Assembly: GCA_028293625.1 (NCBI GenBank)
Contig: JAQGOL010000022.1
Location: forward strand, 34,131-98,130
Reading direction: 5' to 3'
Source: Chthoniobacteraceae bacterium
Lineage (GTDB): Bacteria; Verrucomicrobiota; Verrucomicrobiia; Chthoniobacterales; Chthoniobacteraceae
DNA: 64,000 bases
Below the pieces are notes generated by a model. The model saw nothing but the letters and a program-made list of their open reading frames with translations, was not told where the DNA came from and made no database searches. The stretch's first letter is position 1, and every line of letters starts with the position of its first letter. This document shows, in pieces, positions 26,002-35,238 of the stretch. The translations under genes were made by a program, and so were the position numbers.

Positions 26002-27330
26002 TTAGTTCTGAGTTTTGTCGTCCGTTGCAGTCGGGTTGGCTGGATCGTCCGAAGCAATCGGCTGCTGCGCCGGGGCAAGGAACGGGAAGGTGGCCGTTTG
26101 CGGAAACTGCGAGATACTGGCGTTGACGTGATCGCCAGTCGCTAAATCGCCATTCGTGATCACGTTAAGAAGCACGTCCACGGTGTCATCACGGAGACGG
26201 CGTCCATTCGGGAATCCACTTCCCTGGCCGGGTGCGCCACCGCCGATTGGATCCGCGGGCAGATTGGGCACTGCGGTATCCAGGCGCAGATAATCGCCAT
26301 GGGCGAGCGCCAATCCAGCCAGAACACCCAGGTGGGCATTATCAATGGCAGGATAGATTGCTTTGAGAGTCGCGACGATGTCGTCGGCGAATTTATTTTT
26401 ATCTCCTTCAACCAGAGGCGCGGCATTGTATTCATTTTTGCGGTTGAAAGGAATCAGCACCACGTTCACAGCGGGATTTCCCATGCTGTCGACGGTCTTG
26501 AATCCACCGTGGCTTGCAACTTCCCCTTTCGAGGTCGGCGATTGGACGGCGGCGCGCTGCGTCTCAAGACGAAGTCCCACCACATTGACAGCTGCGCCGG
26601 CTTTGGTTTTCCCGACCAGCAATGCCTTCGGTAAGCGCAGTGCAATCGAGAGCGTGTTGTAGCCGCCAAACGTGTCGCGTCCCCGGTTCAGCAGCGAGTT
26701 GTCCTGTGCTCCGTTGCGGATCGAGGCAATAAACCGTGAGAACGCCGGGATATCAAAAAAGAAGGGGTCATCCACTTCCCCCGCGAAAAACTGGATCGGC
26801 GTATCGGCGCCATTCTTATCCTTGAGCGTGGTGGCCGTTGGCGTATTCGGTACGCCCGCCAGGTTCGGATTAAGGACCGGCGCGGTAAACGTGCCTCCGG
26901 CGAAACCTTCCAGTTTTGGGATTTTGATGGTGGCAGTCTGCGCGGCGGGGATCTGAAGAATTTCTTTTCCAGCCGGGCCAGGATCAGCAACCCGCTTGCT
27001 GAAACTGACGTCTATGAATTTATCGGCTTTCGCATCACCCGTATTTTCAATGGCAAAATGGAAACGCACTGCCGGATCGAAAATGGAAAAATTGACCGCT
27101 TCACCGGGAACGATAAAACCGTGAACCGTGGCAATAAGGATTGCCTGGCTGTTATCATTTGGATCAAGAAAGAAAAAGACGTCGGCAATATCGGCGCCTT
27201 GATCCTGTGCCAATGTTGGCGAGTCAGCGTGATCGGCCGCATACAGAGATTCGAGCGAAAGGAACGGTGTTGCCAGGACGCAAATGGCGCCGATTGCGGT
27301 TGAATATAACTTGCCGGGCTTGGTTTTCAT
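26002..27330 (-). CDS. Secreted DUF4331 domain protein
   Basis: A 442-residue protein with a signal peptide (MKTKPGKLYSTAIGAICVLATPF...LYA). The mature part begins A-D-H-A-D-S-P-T, then D-I-A-D-V-F-F-F-L-D-P-N-D, the hallmark N-terminus of DUF4331 proteins, and later AGEVDDPFFFDIPAF, G-x-D-T-F-G-G-Y-N-T and GFPNGRRLRDDTVDV. The function is unknown; members are often exported and Asp-rich, compatible with metal or ligand binding. It is monocistronic, with its own terminator and a divergent lipoprotein gene 71 bp upstream. Confidence 0.88.
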   Translation of the reverse strand: MKTKPGKLYSTAIGAICVLATPFLSLESLYAADHADSPTLAQDQGADIADVFFFLDPNDNSQAILIATVHGFIVPGEAVNFSIFDPAVRFHFAIENTGDAKADKFIDVSFSKRVADPGPAGKEILQIPAAQTATIKIPKLEGFAGGTFTAPVLNPNLAGVPNTPTATTLKDKNGADTPIQFFAGEVDDPFFFDIPAFSRFIASIRNGAQDNSLLNRGRDTFGGYNTLSIALRLPKALLVGKTKAGAAVNVVGLRLETQRAAVQSPTSKGEVASHGGFKTVDSMGNPAVNVVLIPFNRKNEYNAAPLVEGDKNKFADDIVATLKAIYPAIDNAHLGVLAGLALAHGDYLRLDTAVPNLPADPIGGGAPGQGSGFPNGRRLRDDTVDVLLNVITNGDLATGDHVNASISQFPQTATFPFLAPAQQPIASDDPANPTATDDKTQN

Positions 27331-27401
27331 AAGTTGACAGTACTTTTAATGTTATTGATTAGTAATCGTTTTCTTTACGCAATATTAAAGCCGTTATTCC
27401 C

Positions 27402-28070
27402 ATGCCATACATAGTGCATCCCGGTCAATTTGCTTTTCGCCGGTTGAACGCTGGAGTGCTGCGAAAGGTTGCCTCAATGGTCACTTTCGTGATTTTTATT
27501 TTCTCGGCCTGCTCAAAACCGCCTTCGTCCACCCCGGCGGACGATCCTCTCACCGCGACAATCACCCCGCCTTCCGTCCCCATGAAGAATGCCCCGGTCG
27601 AAGCAATTGCCGCTCCTCCCGTGGCCGCCGCGAAAAGCCAGCGATCGGTGACGACCAAACCGGCCGATCTTCCGGAGAACCCTTTCGAACTTGAGCGGCT
27701 TTATTATTCAGGCGGCACCACGCTTACCACGCGAATTCAAATCATCCGCACTCTTGGCAACACAGCCACGGCAGGCTCAGTTGACCTGCTTTGCCGCTTG
27801 TTCAAGGGCGAAAAACGTTTTGAAACCAAAACCACGATCCTCGAGGTTGCCGGTGATCTCGATAAGGAGCTCCACCGGGAGCGGATCCTGACCCTCCTCA
27901 CAGATGCGCTTGGTTCAAAACAACCAAGGACCGTACGTGAGATTGCACTGATCGCACTGGCTGATCTGGAGGACCCACGGGCAGTCGCATTGCTGCGATC
28001 GGTTCAGTTCGATCCCGATTTGGTTCTCAGGAAAGTAGCGGCCGATCTCCTGGACGACATGACAAACTGA
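27402..28070 (+). CDS. Putative lipoprotein with HEAT-like repeats
   Basis: A 222-residue protein. The N-terminus has a hydrophobic stretch ending in a lipobox (MVTFVIFIFSAC, Cys37 if the first ATG is used; an internal ATG at 27477 would give a shorter leader). A Pro/Thr-rich linker follows, and then ~110 residues of paired helices of HEAT/PBS-lyase type (TTRIQIIRTLGNTATAGSVDLLCRLF, TVREIALIALADLEDPRAVALL). HEAT repeats are binding scaffolds, so a role in an envelope complex is likely but unspecified. Confidence 0.75.
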   Translation: MPYIVHPGQFAFRRLNAGVLRKVASMVTFVIFIFSACSKPPSSTPADDPLTATITPPSVPMKNAPVEAIAAPPVAAAKSQRSVTTKPADLPENPFELERLYYSGGTTLTTRIQIIRTLGNTATAGSVDLLCRLFKGEKRFETKTTILEVAGDLDKELHRERILTLLTDALGSKQPRTVREIALIALADLEDPRAVALLRSVQFDPDLVLRKVAADLLDDMTN

Positions 28071-28419
28071 CTGCATTTGCCGCGCGGGACCGTTTATCCG
28101 ATGCACTGCCGCACCGCGAGGCGGGTGAGCGGATCGCGCGCGTGCCGCACGTAAGCGGCAAGGAGTAGTTTGCTGAGGTTAATCCGTCTGCGGGTGGCGG
28201 CGGAAGGGAGGATCTGCTTTTTAGGGGTGGGCGCTTTCATCGGGAACACGCTCACATCGGACCGCGGCAATCAGGTGGCCGGACTGTGAAAAAAACGTGA
28301 CTCGATTTTTTATCTTTCCGTTGGAAATGCCCGGCTTTGTGACAGGCAGGTTAAACCTCGCGCCATGGCACCGAGATCTTTTGACTCGGAGCGCGCGTGT
28401 GCGGATTGCTTGCACAACC
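28071..28419. other. Intergenic region with one possible minus-strand micro-ORF
   Basis: About 350 bp between the HEAT-like lipoprotein and the phosphatase start chosen at 28420. On the minus strand 28240-28094 encodes a 48-residue basic peptide (starts MKAPTPKKQIL, Arg-rich) with ATG and TAA but no visible ribosome-binding site. It is not strong enough to call a gene. No structured RNA or terminator was recognised. Confidence 0.3.
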
Positions 28420-29199
28420 ATGATCACGCGATTCCGCACCGGCTGGATTTCCGACATTCACCTCGGCACCCGAGGCAGCCATGCCGACGCATTGCTCGAG
28501 TTCCTGCGGGTGAACGAGTTTGAAACGCTTTACGTCGTGGGCGATCTCATCGACGTCTGGGCATTGCGACGCGGGATTTACTGGCCGCAATCCCACAACG
28601 ACGTCCTGCAGAAACTGCTGCGGGCGGCCCGCAAGGGTACCCGCCTTGTTTATATTCCCGGAAATCACGATGAATTTGTGAGCGGTTTTCTGGGCAATTA
28701 CGGCGCCGTCACGGTGGTCGATCGAGCCATTCATGAAACCGCCGATGGCCGCCGGCTGCTGGTCATTCACGGCCATGAGCTCGATACGGTCGTGCAGAAT
28801 ATCAAGTGGCTCGCCCATATCGGCGACATCGGCTACCAGTTGCTTCTGCGGCTGAACCGACCTGTAAACTGGATGCGCCAGATCTGCGGGCTCGGCTACT
28901 GGTCACTTAGTGCTTACGTGAAAAAAAATGTGAAGAACGCCGTCAGTTTCGTCGGCGCGTTCGAGGAAGCCATCGTCAAGTATGCGCAGGATGATCAGGT
29001 GGACGGCGTGGTCTGCGGGCATATCCATTCCCCGGTGATCCGCATGATTGAGCAGGTGACCTATTACAATTCCGGCGATTGGGTGGAGAGCATGTCTGCC
29101 CTGGTCGAGGATTTCGATGGACGGATCGAGCTGATCACCGATTTCCATCGCAAAACAGCCGCGCCGCCCGAAAAGGCGCCCGCCATGGAAACGGTTTAA
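28420..29199 (+). CDS. UDP-2,3-diacylglucosamine diphosphatase-like metallophosphatase
   Basis: A 259-residue protein from ATG 28420 (MITRFRTGWISDIHLG); the upstream GTG at 28297 adds an unconserved 41 residues. The calcineurin-like metallophosphoesterase motifs are D-I-H-L-G, V-G-D-L-I-D-V-W, P-G-N-H-D, V-I-H-G-H-E and C-G-H-I-H-S-P, which hold two metal ions. The arrangement, with extended helices between motifs, matches LpxH, which hydrolyses UDP-2,3-diacylglucosamine to lipid X in lipid A synthesis. Other UDP-sugar or phospholipid phosphatases of the family are possible. Its stop overlaps the convergent phoR stop by 4 nt. Confidence 0.85.
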   Translation: MITRFRTGWISDIHLGTRGSHADALLEFLRVNEFETLYVVGDLIDVWALRRGIYWPQSHNDVLQKLLRAARKGTRLVYIPGNHDEFVSGFLGNYGAVTVVDRAIHETADGRRLLVIHGHELDTVVQNIKWLAHIGDIGYQLLLRLNRPVNWMRQICGLGYWSLSAYVKKNVKNAVSFVGAFEEAIVKYAQDDQVDGVVCGHIHSPVIRMIEQVTYYNSGDWVESMSALVEDFDGRIELITDFHRKTAAPPEKAPAMETV

Positions 29200-30482
29200 A
29201 GCGCGGCGGGCTCTTCGTCCTCCAGCTGCCGTAACGGGAAACGCAGGATGATCGTGGTCCCTTTGCCAAAAGTGCTTTCGGCCGTGACGGTGCCCATGTG
29301 GGTTTGGACAATATGCTTTACGATAGACAAGCCGAGCCCCGTGCCGCCCTGCTCGCGGCTGCGCGCTTTATCGGCCCGATAAAACCGCTCAAAAATGTGC
29401 GGCAGATCGACCGGCAGCACTCCCACCCCGTTGTCTTCGACCCTTAATTCCAGGACACCCGCCGACTCGGTGGCTCGCACATAAACATGACCGCCGGCAG
29501 GAGTGTATTTTATCGCGTTATCAACCAGGTTGCTCATCACCTGCTCGATCCGCAGCGCGTCGGCCACCAGCAGCGGAAGACCGGGAGCGATATCGAGCGT
29601 GATCGCAATGTTCTTGCGCGCGCTGCGCAATTTCCAGTCGCCGACGATTTCCCTTAAAAAGCTATCCACCTCAAGTTCCTCAAGCTGAAGCCGCAAATCG
29701 CGCGACTCAAGCCGGGCCAGAATCAGCAGATCCTCCACCAGGGCGTTGAGTCGAAACGAATGTTTTTCTAAAACGCCGATTGTTTCCACCAGTTCGGACC
29801 GGGGCAGATTGGGGTTGTCGCGGAGGTTTTCAAGGTAGCCGCGAAAGATGGAAAGCGGGGTGCGCAATTCGTGGGAAACGTTGGCGACAAATTCGCGGCG
29901 CATATCCTCAAGCTGCTTGAGCCGGGTGATGTCGCGGAAAATGGTGACGACCCCTTCCTCGCCCGATGCATTCCTCATCGGCATCGCGTTGACGGCGAGA
30001 TAGCGGGGCGTTTTGCCGTGATCGAGCGCGATCTCCTTGGCTTGCGGCTGCCAGCTCGCGATGGCGGCGCTGACAATCTCATCAAATGCCGCGCCACGCA
30101 GCGACTGCAGAACCGTCTGTCCAAGCGGATCGAACCCGAGATGGAAAAGCTTGAGCAACGGCGGGTTCACCAGCCGAATCATATGCTGGCGATCGACCAC
30201 CATCACCCCTTCCTCCATGCTGCCAAGGATCGTCTGCAAATTCATCTCCTGGCGGCTGCGGCGTCGACGTAACCGCTCCTGCGAATCGGCCAGTTCTTCA
30301 AGCACCCTCGCCAGGCGGGTAAAACGCGCGCTTTCAAGGAAAACGAAACTCTTCGGCTCACGCGCCGCCACGAGGTCGTTTAAAATTCGTTCCAGCTGTC
30401 GCCAATGCCGGAGAAAACGCCGATGCTGCAAAGCAAGCATCAGGAGGACGAGACTAAGAATGAATGCGACAAACCAACCCAT
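29196..30482 (-). CDS. phoR: PhoR-type sensor histidine kinase
   Basis: A 428-residue protein with one N-terminal membrane helix (FVAFILSLVLLMLALQHRRF), a PAS domain (~110-210) that begins LQTILGSMEEGVMVVD and ends TIFRDITRLKQLE, a HisKA domain with the H-box FVANVSHELRTPLS, and HATPase_c motifs NLVDNAIKYTP, EDNGVGV and GGTGLGLSIVKHI. The architecture matches PhoR of phosphate regulons, and the response-regulator gene lies 39 bp upstream. The phosphate-sensing role is inferred from this pair; no pst/pho genes are nearby. Confidence 0.88.
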   Translation of the reverse strand: MGWFVAFILSLVLLMLALQHRRFLRHWRQLERILNDLVAAREPKSFVFLESARFTRLARVLEELADSQERLRRRRSRQEMNLQTILGSMEEGVMVVDRQHMIRLVNPPLLKLFHLGFDPLGQTVLQSLRGAAFDEIVSAAIASWQPQAKEIALDHGKTPRYLAVNAMPMRNASGEEGVVTIFRDITRLKQLEDMRREFVANVSHELRTPLSIFRGYLENLRDNPNLPRSELVETIGVLEKHSFRLNALVEDLLILARLESRDLRLQLEELEVDSFLREIVGDWKLRSARKNIAITLDIAPGLPLLVADALRIEQVMSNLVDNAIKYTPAGGHVYVRATESAGVLELRVEDNGVGVLPVDLPHIFERFYRADKARSREQGGTGLGLSIVKHIVQTHMGTVTAESTFGKGTTIILRFPLRQLEDEEPAAL

Positions 30483-30521
30483 TCAGACAATCTCTGGTAA
30501 GGGGCCAAGCCGGTTCACGGC

Positions 30522-31226
30522 TCAACGGACGCCTTCGGCAATCCGGTAGCCAAAACCGCGGATCGTCTCAATGCAATCGGCCGCCGGGCCGAGTTTTTCG
30601 CGTACCCGCCGGATGTGGGTATCGACCGTGCGCGTATCGATGACGCTTTCATAACCCCAAACGTCATTTAGCAGCGTGTCGCGGCTTTGCACGCGGCCCC
30701 GGCGCTCAATCAAAAGGGCAAGCAATTTGAACTCCGTGGCGGTGAACTCAACGGCCGCTCCTTTGACCAGCACCTCATAACGGGCGCGATCAAGCTGGAT
30801 GTCGCCCAGGCGCAATGTTTCATCCACCTCGGCAGGTGAACTCGCCCGGCGGATCACCGATTTGACCCTGAGAACCAACTCGCGCGGGCTGAATGGCTTG
30901 GTGATATAATCGTCGGCGCCGAGCTCAAGCCCTACGATCCGGTCGATCTCTTCCGCCTTGGCCGTGAGCATGATGATCGGGATCGCCTTGGTGGCCGGAT
31001 CGTTCTTTAAAAGCTTGCAGACCTCCAACCCCGGAATCCCCGGCAGCATGAGATCGAGCACGATCAGCGAGGGAAGCGCATGCCGCGCCTGCTCCAGCGC
31101 GCTTGTCCCGTCCTCCGCTTTAAGGACGTTGAATCCCGCGGCCTTCAGATTGCTGGCCACCAAGTTCAAAACGTCGACCTCATCCTCGGCAATGAGGATC
31201 TTTTTATTTGCGGCTTTGCTCATCAT
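30522..31226 (-). CDS. phoB: PhoB/OmpR-family response regulator
   Basis: About 234 residues from ATG 31226 (another ATG one codon later; a GTG at 31235 is less likely). The receiver has I-A-E-D-E-V-D, the phospho-acceptor in IVLDLMLPG, Thr in MLTAKA and the conserved Lys in ITKPFSPRE. The winged-helix DNA-binding domain has VEFTATEFKLL, R-D-T-L-L-N-D-V-W-G-Y and R-T-V-D-T-H-I-R-R-V-R-E-K-L, with the closing R-G-F-G-Y-R-I. It sits 39 bp upstream of phoR and about 90 bp downstream of rng. Confidence 0.9.
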   Translation of the reverse strand: MMSKAANKKILIAEDEVDVLNLVASNLKAAGFNVLKAEDGTSALEQARHALPSLIVLDLMLPGIPGLEVCKLLKNDPATKAIPIIMLTAKAEEIDRIVGLELGADDYITKPFSPRELVLRVKSVIRRASSPAEVDETLRLGDIQLDRARYEVLVKGAAVEFTATEFKLLALLIERRGRVQSRDTLLNDVWGYESVIDTRTVDTHIRRVREKLGPAADCIETIRGFGYRIAEGVR

Positions 31227-31315
31227 AATAGACACCGGGATCGTATGGGGCAGGCCGGTGGCAGCAAGGCGGCGCTTGTCACAATTACGTCACAAAGCCC
31301 GAAGCGGCCAACCTC

Positions 31316-32893
31316 TCAGTGCTTGAGCTCCTGATTGGTAAGCGCATCGAGAATCGTGAATTTCTCGTGGTGAAAACTCGGGTCGGCCCGGAACGTAAGC
31401 CGGCCCGCGTATTTGCGTTCGATCTCCACAAGAAGCTCCTCGTCCTCGCTCCGAAGCCTGGAAAGCACGTGGGGATGCACGACCACTTTGACCTCATGGA
31501 CAGTGTCTTGATAGTTGCGCATGATCAAATGCAACGCGCGCTGGAGCTCCACGCTCATCGTCATGGCGCTTTTTACTTTGCCGCGTCCGTGGCAATAAGG
31601 GCACGAATCGTAAACGGCGCCACTGATGCTTTCCATGGCGCGCTGCCGCGTCATTTCCATCAAACCGAGCGGTGAAATGGGAAGCACATGGGTTTTGGAT
31701 TTGTCGCGTTTGAGGCGATCCTTCATGCGCTGATAAACGCTCTGTTGATCCTTGCGCGATTTCATGTCGATGAAATCGCCGATGATCAGCCCGCCGATAT
31801 TGCGCAACCGCATCTGACGCGCCATTTCATCGGCGGCTTCGAGATTGGTCTGGAGAATGGTTTTTTCGACGTCCTTGCCCCCCTTGTTACGGCCCGTGTT
31901 GACGTCGATGGCGATCAGCGCCTCGGTTTCATCGATGACGATATAGCCGCCGCAAGGCAGCCAGACCTGCCGGTGAAAAGCGTCGTCGATCTGTTTTTGC
32001 ACCCCGTATTTTTCAAAAAGAGGCTGCGACTCGGTATAAAACTTGATGCGGCTGGCCGAGCGTTTCGAGATCTGGCCAACCAGTTCGGTCATGCATTTGA
32101 CGGCGCCTTCATCGTCACAAACCACCTCGTCGATTTCGTCGGTCAGAAAGTCGCGCACCGTCCGCTCAATGAGATCCGGTTCTTCAAACACGCAGCACGC
32201 GGCTGGCTTGGTCTTCATCGCATCCTCGATGGCGCGCCATTGTTCAACCAGCAATCCAAGGTCGCGGACAAAATAGCGGGCACGCTGGCCTTCGCCCACA
32301 GTCCGCACGATCACACCCATTCCCTCGGGCACATCGAGCTCTTTCAGGATTTTACGCAACCGCTCGCGTTCCTTGGGCTGCTCGATCTTGCGCGAGATGC
32401 CGCTTTGATCGCTGTAAGGCATGAGCACCAGATACCGGCCCGCCAGGCTCAGGTTGGTCGTGATCCGGGGTCCTTTGGTGCTGATCGGCCCTTTTGTCAC
32501 CTGCACGAGCACCTCGCTGCCAACCGGATAGATGCTCGGGATGTCTTTGGCCGTGATCCGCTTTTTATCTTTCTTGCCGCCGGTCGGCCGGTCGACTTCC
32601 TCGATCCCGCTGTCGAGGGCCGCAGGAAGCGCATCCCAGAAATGGAGGAACGCGTTTTTTTCAAAGCCGATGTCGACGAACATCGCCTTGAGACCGTGCT
32701 CGATATTCTTCACGCGGCCTTTGAAAATGCTGCCGACAATGTTGCGATCGGTCTGCCGCTCGATGCTGTATTCCTCGAGAACGCCATTCTCCAAAAGAGC
32801 AACACGGCGTTCAAGTTTCTCCGAATTTATAATCAGCTTATTGCCAGTCTGCTTTGGAGCGAGGCCCAGAAGACGTTTAACGCGTTCGGTCAT
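31316..32893 (-). CDS. rng: Ribonuclease E/G family endoribonuclease
   Basis: A 525-residue protein from ATG 32893, just after the mrdA stop; the in-frame start at 33058 would lie inside mrdA. It has an S1 domain (~35-130, S-I-F-K-G-R-V-K-N-I-E-H-G-L-K-A-M-F-V-D-I-G) and the catalytic core with the Mg2+-binding aspartates (LIAIDVNTGRNKGGK and GGLIIGDFIDM). A zinc-link C-P-Y-C-H-G-R-G-K near residue 445 supports tetramer or dimer formation. It lacks the long scaffold tail of RNase E, so the call is RNase G-like; it processes rRNA and mRNA in the cytoplasm. Placement after mre/mrd genes is also seen in enterobacteria. Confidence 0.93.
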   Translation of the reverse strand: MTERVKRLLGLAPKQTGNKLIINSEKLERRVALLENGVLEEYSIERQTDRNIVGSIFKGRVKNIEHGLKAMFVDIGFEKNAFLHFWDALPAALDSGIEEVDRPTGGKKDKKRITAKDIPSIYPVGSEVLVQVTKGPISTKGPRITTNLSLAGRYLVLMPYSDQSGISRKIEQPKERERLRKILKELDVPEGMGVIVRTVGEGQRARYFVRDLGLLVEQWRAIEDAMKTKPAACCVFEEPDLIERTVRDFLTDEIDEVVCDDEGAVKCMTELVGQISKRSASRIKFYTESQPLFEKYGVQKQIDDAFHRQVWLPCGGYIVIDETEALIAIDVNTGRNKGGKDVEKTILQTNLEAADEMARQMRLRNIGGLIIGDFIDMKSRKDQQSVYQRMKDRLKRDKSKTHVLPISPLGLMEMTRQRAMESISGAVYDSCPYCHGRGKVKSAMTMSVELQRALHLIMRNYQDTVHEVKVVVHPHVLSRLRSEDEELLVEIERKYAGRLTFRADPSFHHEKFTILDALTNQELKH

Positions 32894-32939
32894 GGAAAGG
32901 ATTTTTGGGTAAACTTTGCTTAGCACTTGGGGGTAAATT

Positions 32940-35237
32940 TTAACGTGGAACCGGCCGGCCTGTGGGTGGCGCAGGGCTTGGGGCAGCCGATTTCTTACCG
33001 CCGAAGAATCGTTCAAAAAAGCCGTGCTTGTCGACTGGCGGTTTTGCGGGAGCCACACGAGGCTGCACTTTGCCTCCCTGATCGGGAACAGCGCGAATGC
33101 TCGGCGTGGCTTTCACCTGCTTCTCGCGCTTCTTTTTCTCCGCCGGTTCGCTGTGTTCGGCGGTTTCCAGATCGGCCTGCATCTCAGGCGCCAACTCGCT
33201 CTTTTTGTAATCAACTGCAAGAATCGGGGTAAAACTGCCGACCGCCGGCTCCAGGAATTTCACACCGGGATCATACCCTTTCTCAAGGGCAAGGCTCTCT
33301 TCGAGCACCTTCTGGGCGATCGGCGCGGAAACACCACCGCCCGATTGCGCACCCTGGACAAAGACGCAGATCGCGAACTTGGGATCTTCGTACGGTGCGA
33401 AGCTGATAAACCAGGTGTGGTTGTCCTTTACCTTGGCACGGCCTTCGTTGGTCTCGCGCCAAAACTGCGCGGTGCCAGTTTTGCCGGCTACTTCAACTCC
33501 CTTGATCTGGGCTTTTTTGCCCGTCCCGCCGGTTTCATTGACCACCTTCCACATTCCCCGGCGCACGAGTTCGATCTGCTCGTTGGATATTCCAAACGTA
33601 TGCAAGTCGGCGCGGACTTTTGGCTCATGCGGGGCAATCATGTTTCCATCCTCATCGCGCACATCATTGCCTTCCTGATCCAAGAGCCGATGAATCAGAC
33701 GCGGCTGATACGAAATCCCGCGATTGGCAATGGTTGAGACCACCATTGCCATCTGCAACGGGGATGCTTCCACCGATCCCTGGCCGATCGAGGCATTTGC
33801 TGTGTAACCATCCGACCAACGGGCATTCGGTTCCACCTGTTTAAGCCATTCCGGCCCGGGAAGCACTCCCGGCGATTCGCCTGAAAGCGGAACACCGGTC
33901 CGTTTGCCGAGCCCAAGCGCTTCACCGACCGCGTCGATGTTCTCGATCTTGGCGGCATTTCCCCACTGATAGAAAAAAGCGTTGCACGAATACTTGAGTG
34001 CGTCAGGAAGGGTCAGCGATCCGTGCGGCGCCATGTGCTTGTCCACCACCCAGCACTTCATATATTTTCCGCCGTAGGTCACTCCACCCGAGCAGTTGAA
34101 GGTGCTGCTCCCGGTCAGCCCTTTTTTTAATCCCGCCAGCGCTGAGACGGTCTTGAAAGTGGAGCCCGGCGCGTAGCTAAGGATCGCCCGGTTTGTGAGC
34201 GGATCGGTCTCGTCATCATTAAGATGCTTCCAATCGGCGGGAGAAATATTCGGAATAAAATCGTTCGGATCGTAGGATGGCACCGAGACCATCGCGAGGA
34301 TGTCGCCGTTCTTCGGGTTTACGACGACGACGGCGCCCCGGCCAATATGGGCGTCGCGCAAGGCGCGCTCTGCGATGTATTCGATGCGGGCGTCGATGGT
34401 GAGCATGACATTGTTGCCTTGCTTGGGGGAAACCACCTTCAGCTCGTGATCGATCACCCCTTTGACGTTCCGCTCCATGACCCGCATGCCGGGCGTGCCG
34501 GAGATATGCTTATTTAAATAGCGTTCAATCTGGGATTTGCCCTCCACATCGGGCTGGTAAAAATTGTAATCCCGCACGTCCGGCAGCTTGTCGATGTCGA
34601 CCGGCGGCCCCACGTAGCCAAGCAAATGCGCCCCCAGAGCGCCATAGACATATTGGCGCACCGGCCGGATCGTGATCCCCACGCCCGGCAAACCGACGTC
34701 GTGTTCGGAAAATTTTGCGATTGTCGGGAAATCGAGTTCGCCCAGATAGGTAAAGGGAACCTCCGTGTCGTTCTGGTAATGCTTCTGGAGCTGGGCCGAA
34801 TTGTAGTCTTTTGCCAGATCGAGATCCTGAAGCCGCGGGATGACACTCGTATTGACGATCTGCACGATGTCAGCTTCGGCCTTCTCTTTGAGCATCTGGC
34901 GCTCGGGCGCCTTGAATTTGCGCTGTGGAATCCAGCCGTTTTGTTTGCGGAAACCGCGCACCATGTCGGGCAGATAAAAGTCGACCTCGTAGCTTGCCCT
35001 GTTGGTAACCAGCGCCACCCCGTTTCGATCCCGGATTTCACCACGCACCGAGGGAATGCGGACCGTGACCTGGGAACGAAGCGCGATTTTTTTTGACCAT
35101 TCGGCGCCGCGTGCCACCTGCACCCACCAGAGTTTTCCCACGAGGGCGCCGAGCCCTAGGAGCATGAAAAAAGCGACAAAAACGATGCGCCACTCGACTC
35201 GGGCACCGCGCCGGGGCAGACGAAACTGGGCAGCCAT
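32940..35237 (-). CDS. mrdA: Penicillin-binding protein 2, elongasome transpeptidase
   Basis: A 765-residue protein from ATG 35237, which follows the mreD stop directly. It has an N-terminal membrane helix (IVFVAFFMLLGLGALVGKLWW), a PBP dimerisation domain (~50-280) and a transpeptidase domain with all three motifs intact: SxxK in YAPGSTFKT, SxN as SCN and KTG in AGKTGTA. A ~100-residue Lys/Pro/Ala-rich tail follows. It cross-links peptidoglycan during cell elongation with MreB and normally RodA. No rodA follows; rng comes next, 46 bp downstream. Confidence 0.95.
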   Translation of the reverse strand: MAAQFRLPRRGARVEWRIVFVAFFMLLGLGALVGKLWWVQVARGAEWSKKIALRSQVTVRIPSVRGEIRDRNGVALVTNRASYEVDFYLPDMVRGFRKQNGWIPQRKFKAPERQMLKEKAEADIVQIVNTSVIPRLQDLDLAKDYNSAQLQKHYQNDTEVPFTYLGELDFPTIAKFSEHDVGLPGVGITIRPVRQYVYGALGAHLLGYVGPPVDIDKLPDVRDYNFYQPDVEGKSQIERYLNKHISGTPGMRVMERNVKGVIDHELKVVSPKQGNNVMLTIDARIEYIAERALRDAHIGRGAVVVVNPKNGDILAMVSVPSYDPNDFIPNISPADWKHLNDDETDPLTNRAILSYAPGSTFKTVSALAGLKKGLTGSSTFNCSGGVTYGGKYMKCWVVDKHMAPHGSLTLPDALKYSCNAFFYQWGNAAKIENIDAVGEALGLGKRTGVPLSGESPGVLPGPEWLKQVEPNARWSDGYTANASIGQGSVEASPLQMAMVVSTIANRGISYQPRLIHRLLDQEGNDVRDEDGNMIAPHEPKVRADLHTFGISNEQIELVRRGMWKVVNETGGTGKKAQIKGVEVAGKTGTAQFWRETNEGRAKVKDNHTWFISFAPYEDPKFAICVFVQGAQSGGGVSAPIAQKVLEESLALEKGYDPGVKFLEPAVGSFTPILAVDYKKSELAPEMQADLETAEHSEPAEKKKREKQVKATPSIRAVPDQGGKVQPRVAPAKPPVDKHGFFERFFGGKKSAAPSPAPPTGRPVPR

Positions 35238-35238
35238 A

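Noticed and set aside
27334..27365. Promoter with perfect TTGACA upstream of the HEAT-like lipoprotein
   Set aside because: No acceptable -10 hexamer at 16-18 bp; the match may be chance.
31688..32923. Long plus-strand frame opposite rng
   Set aside because: Mirror frame of the RNase E/G gene, without recognisable domains.
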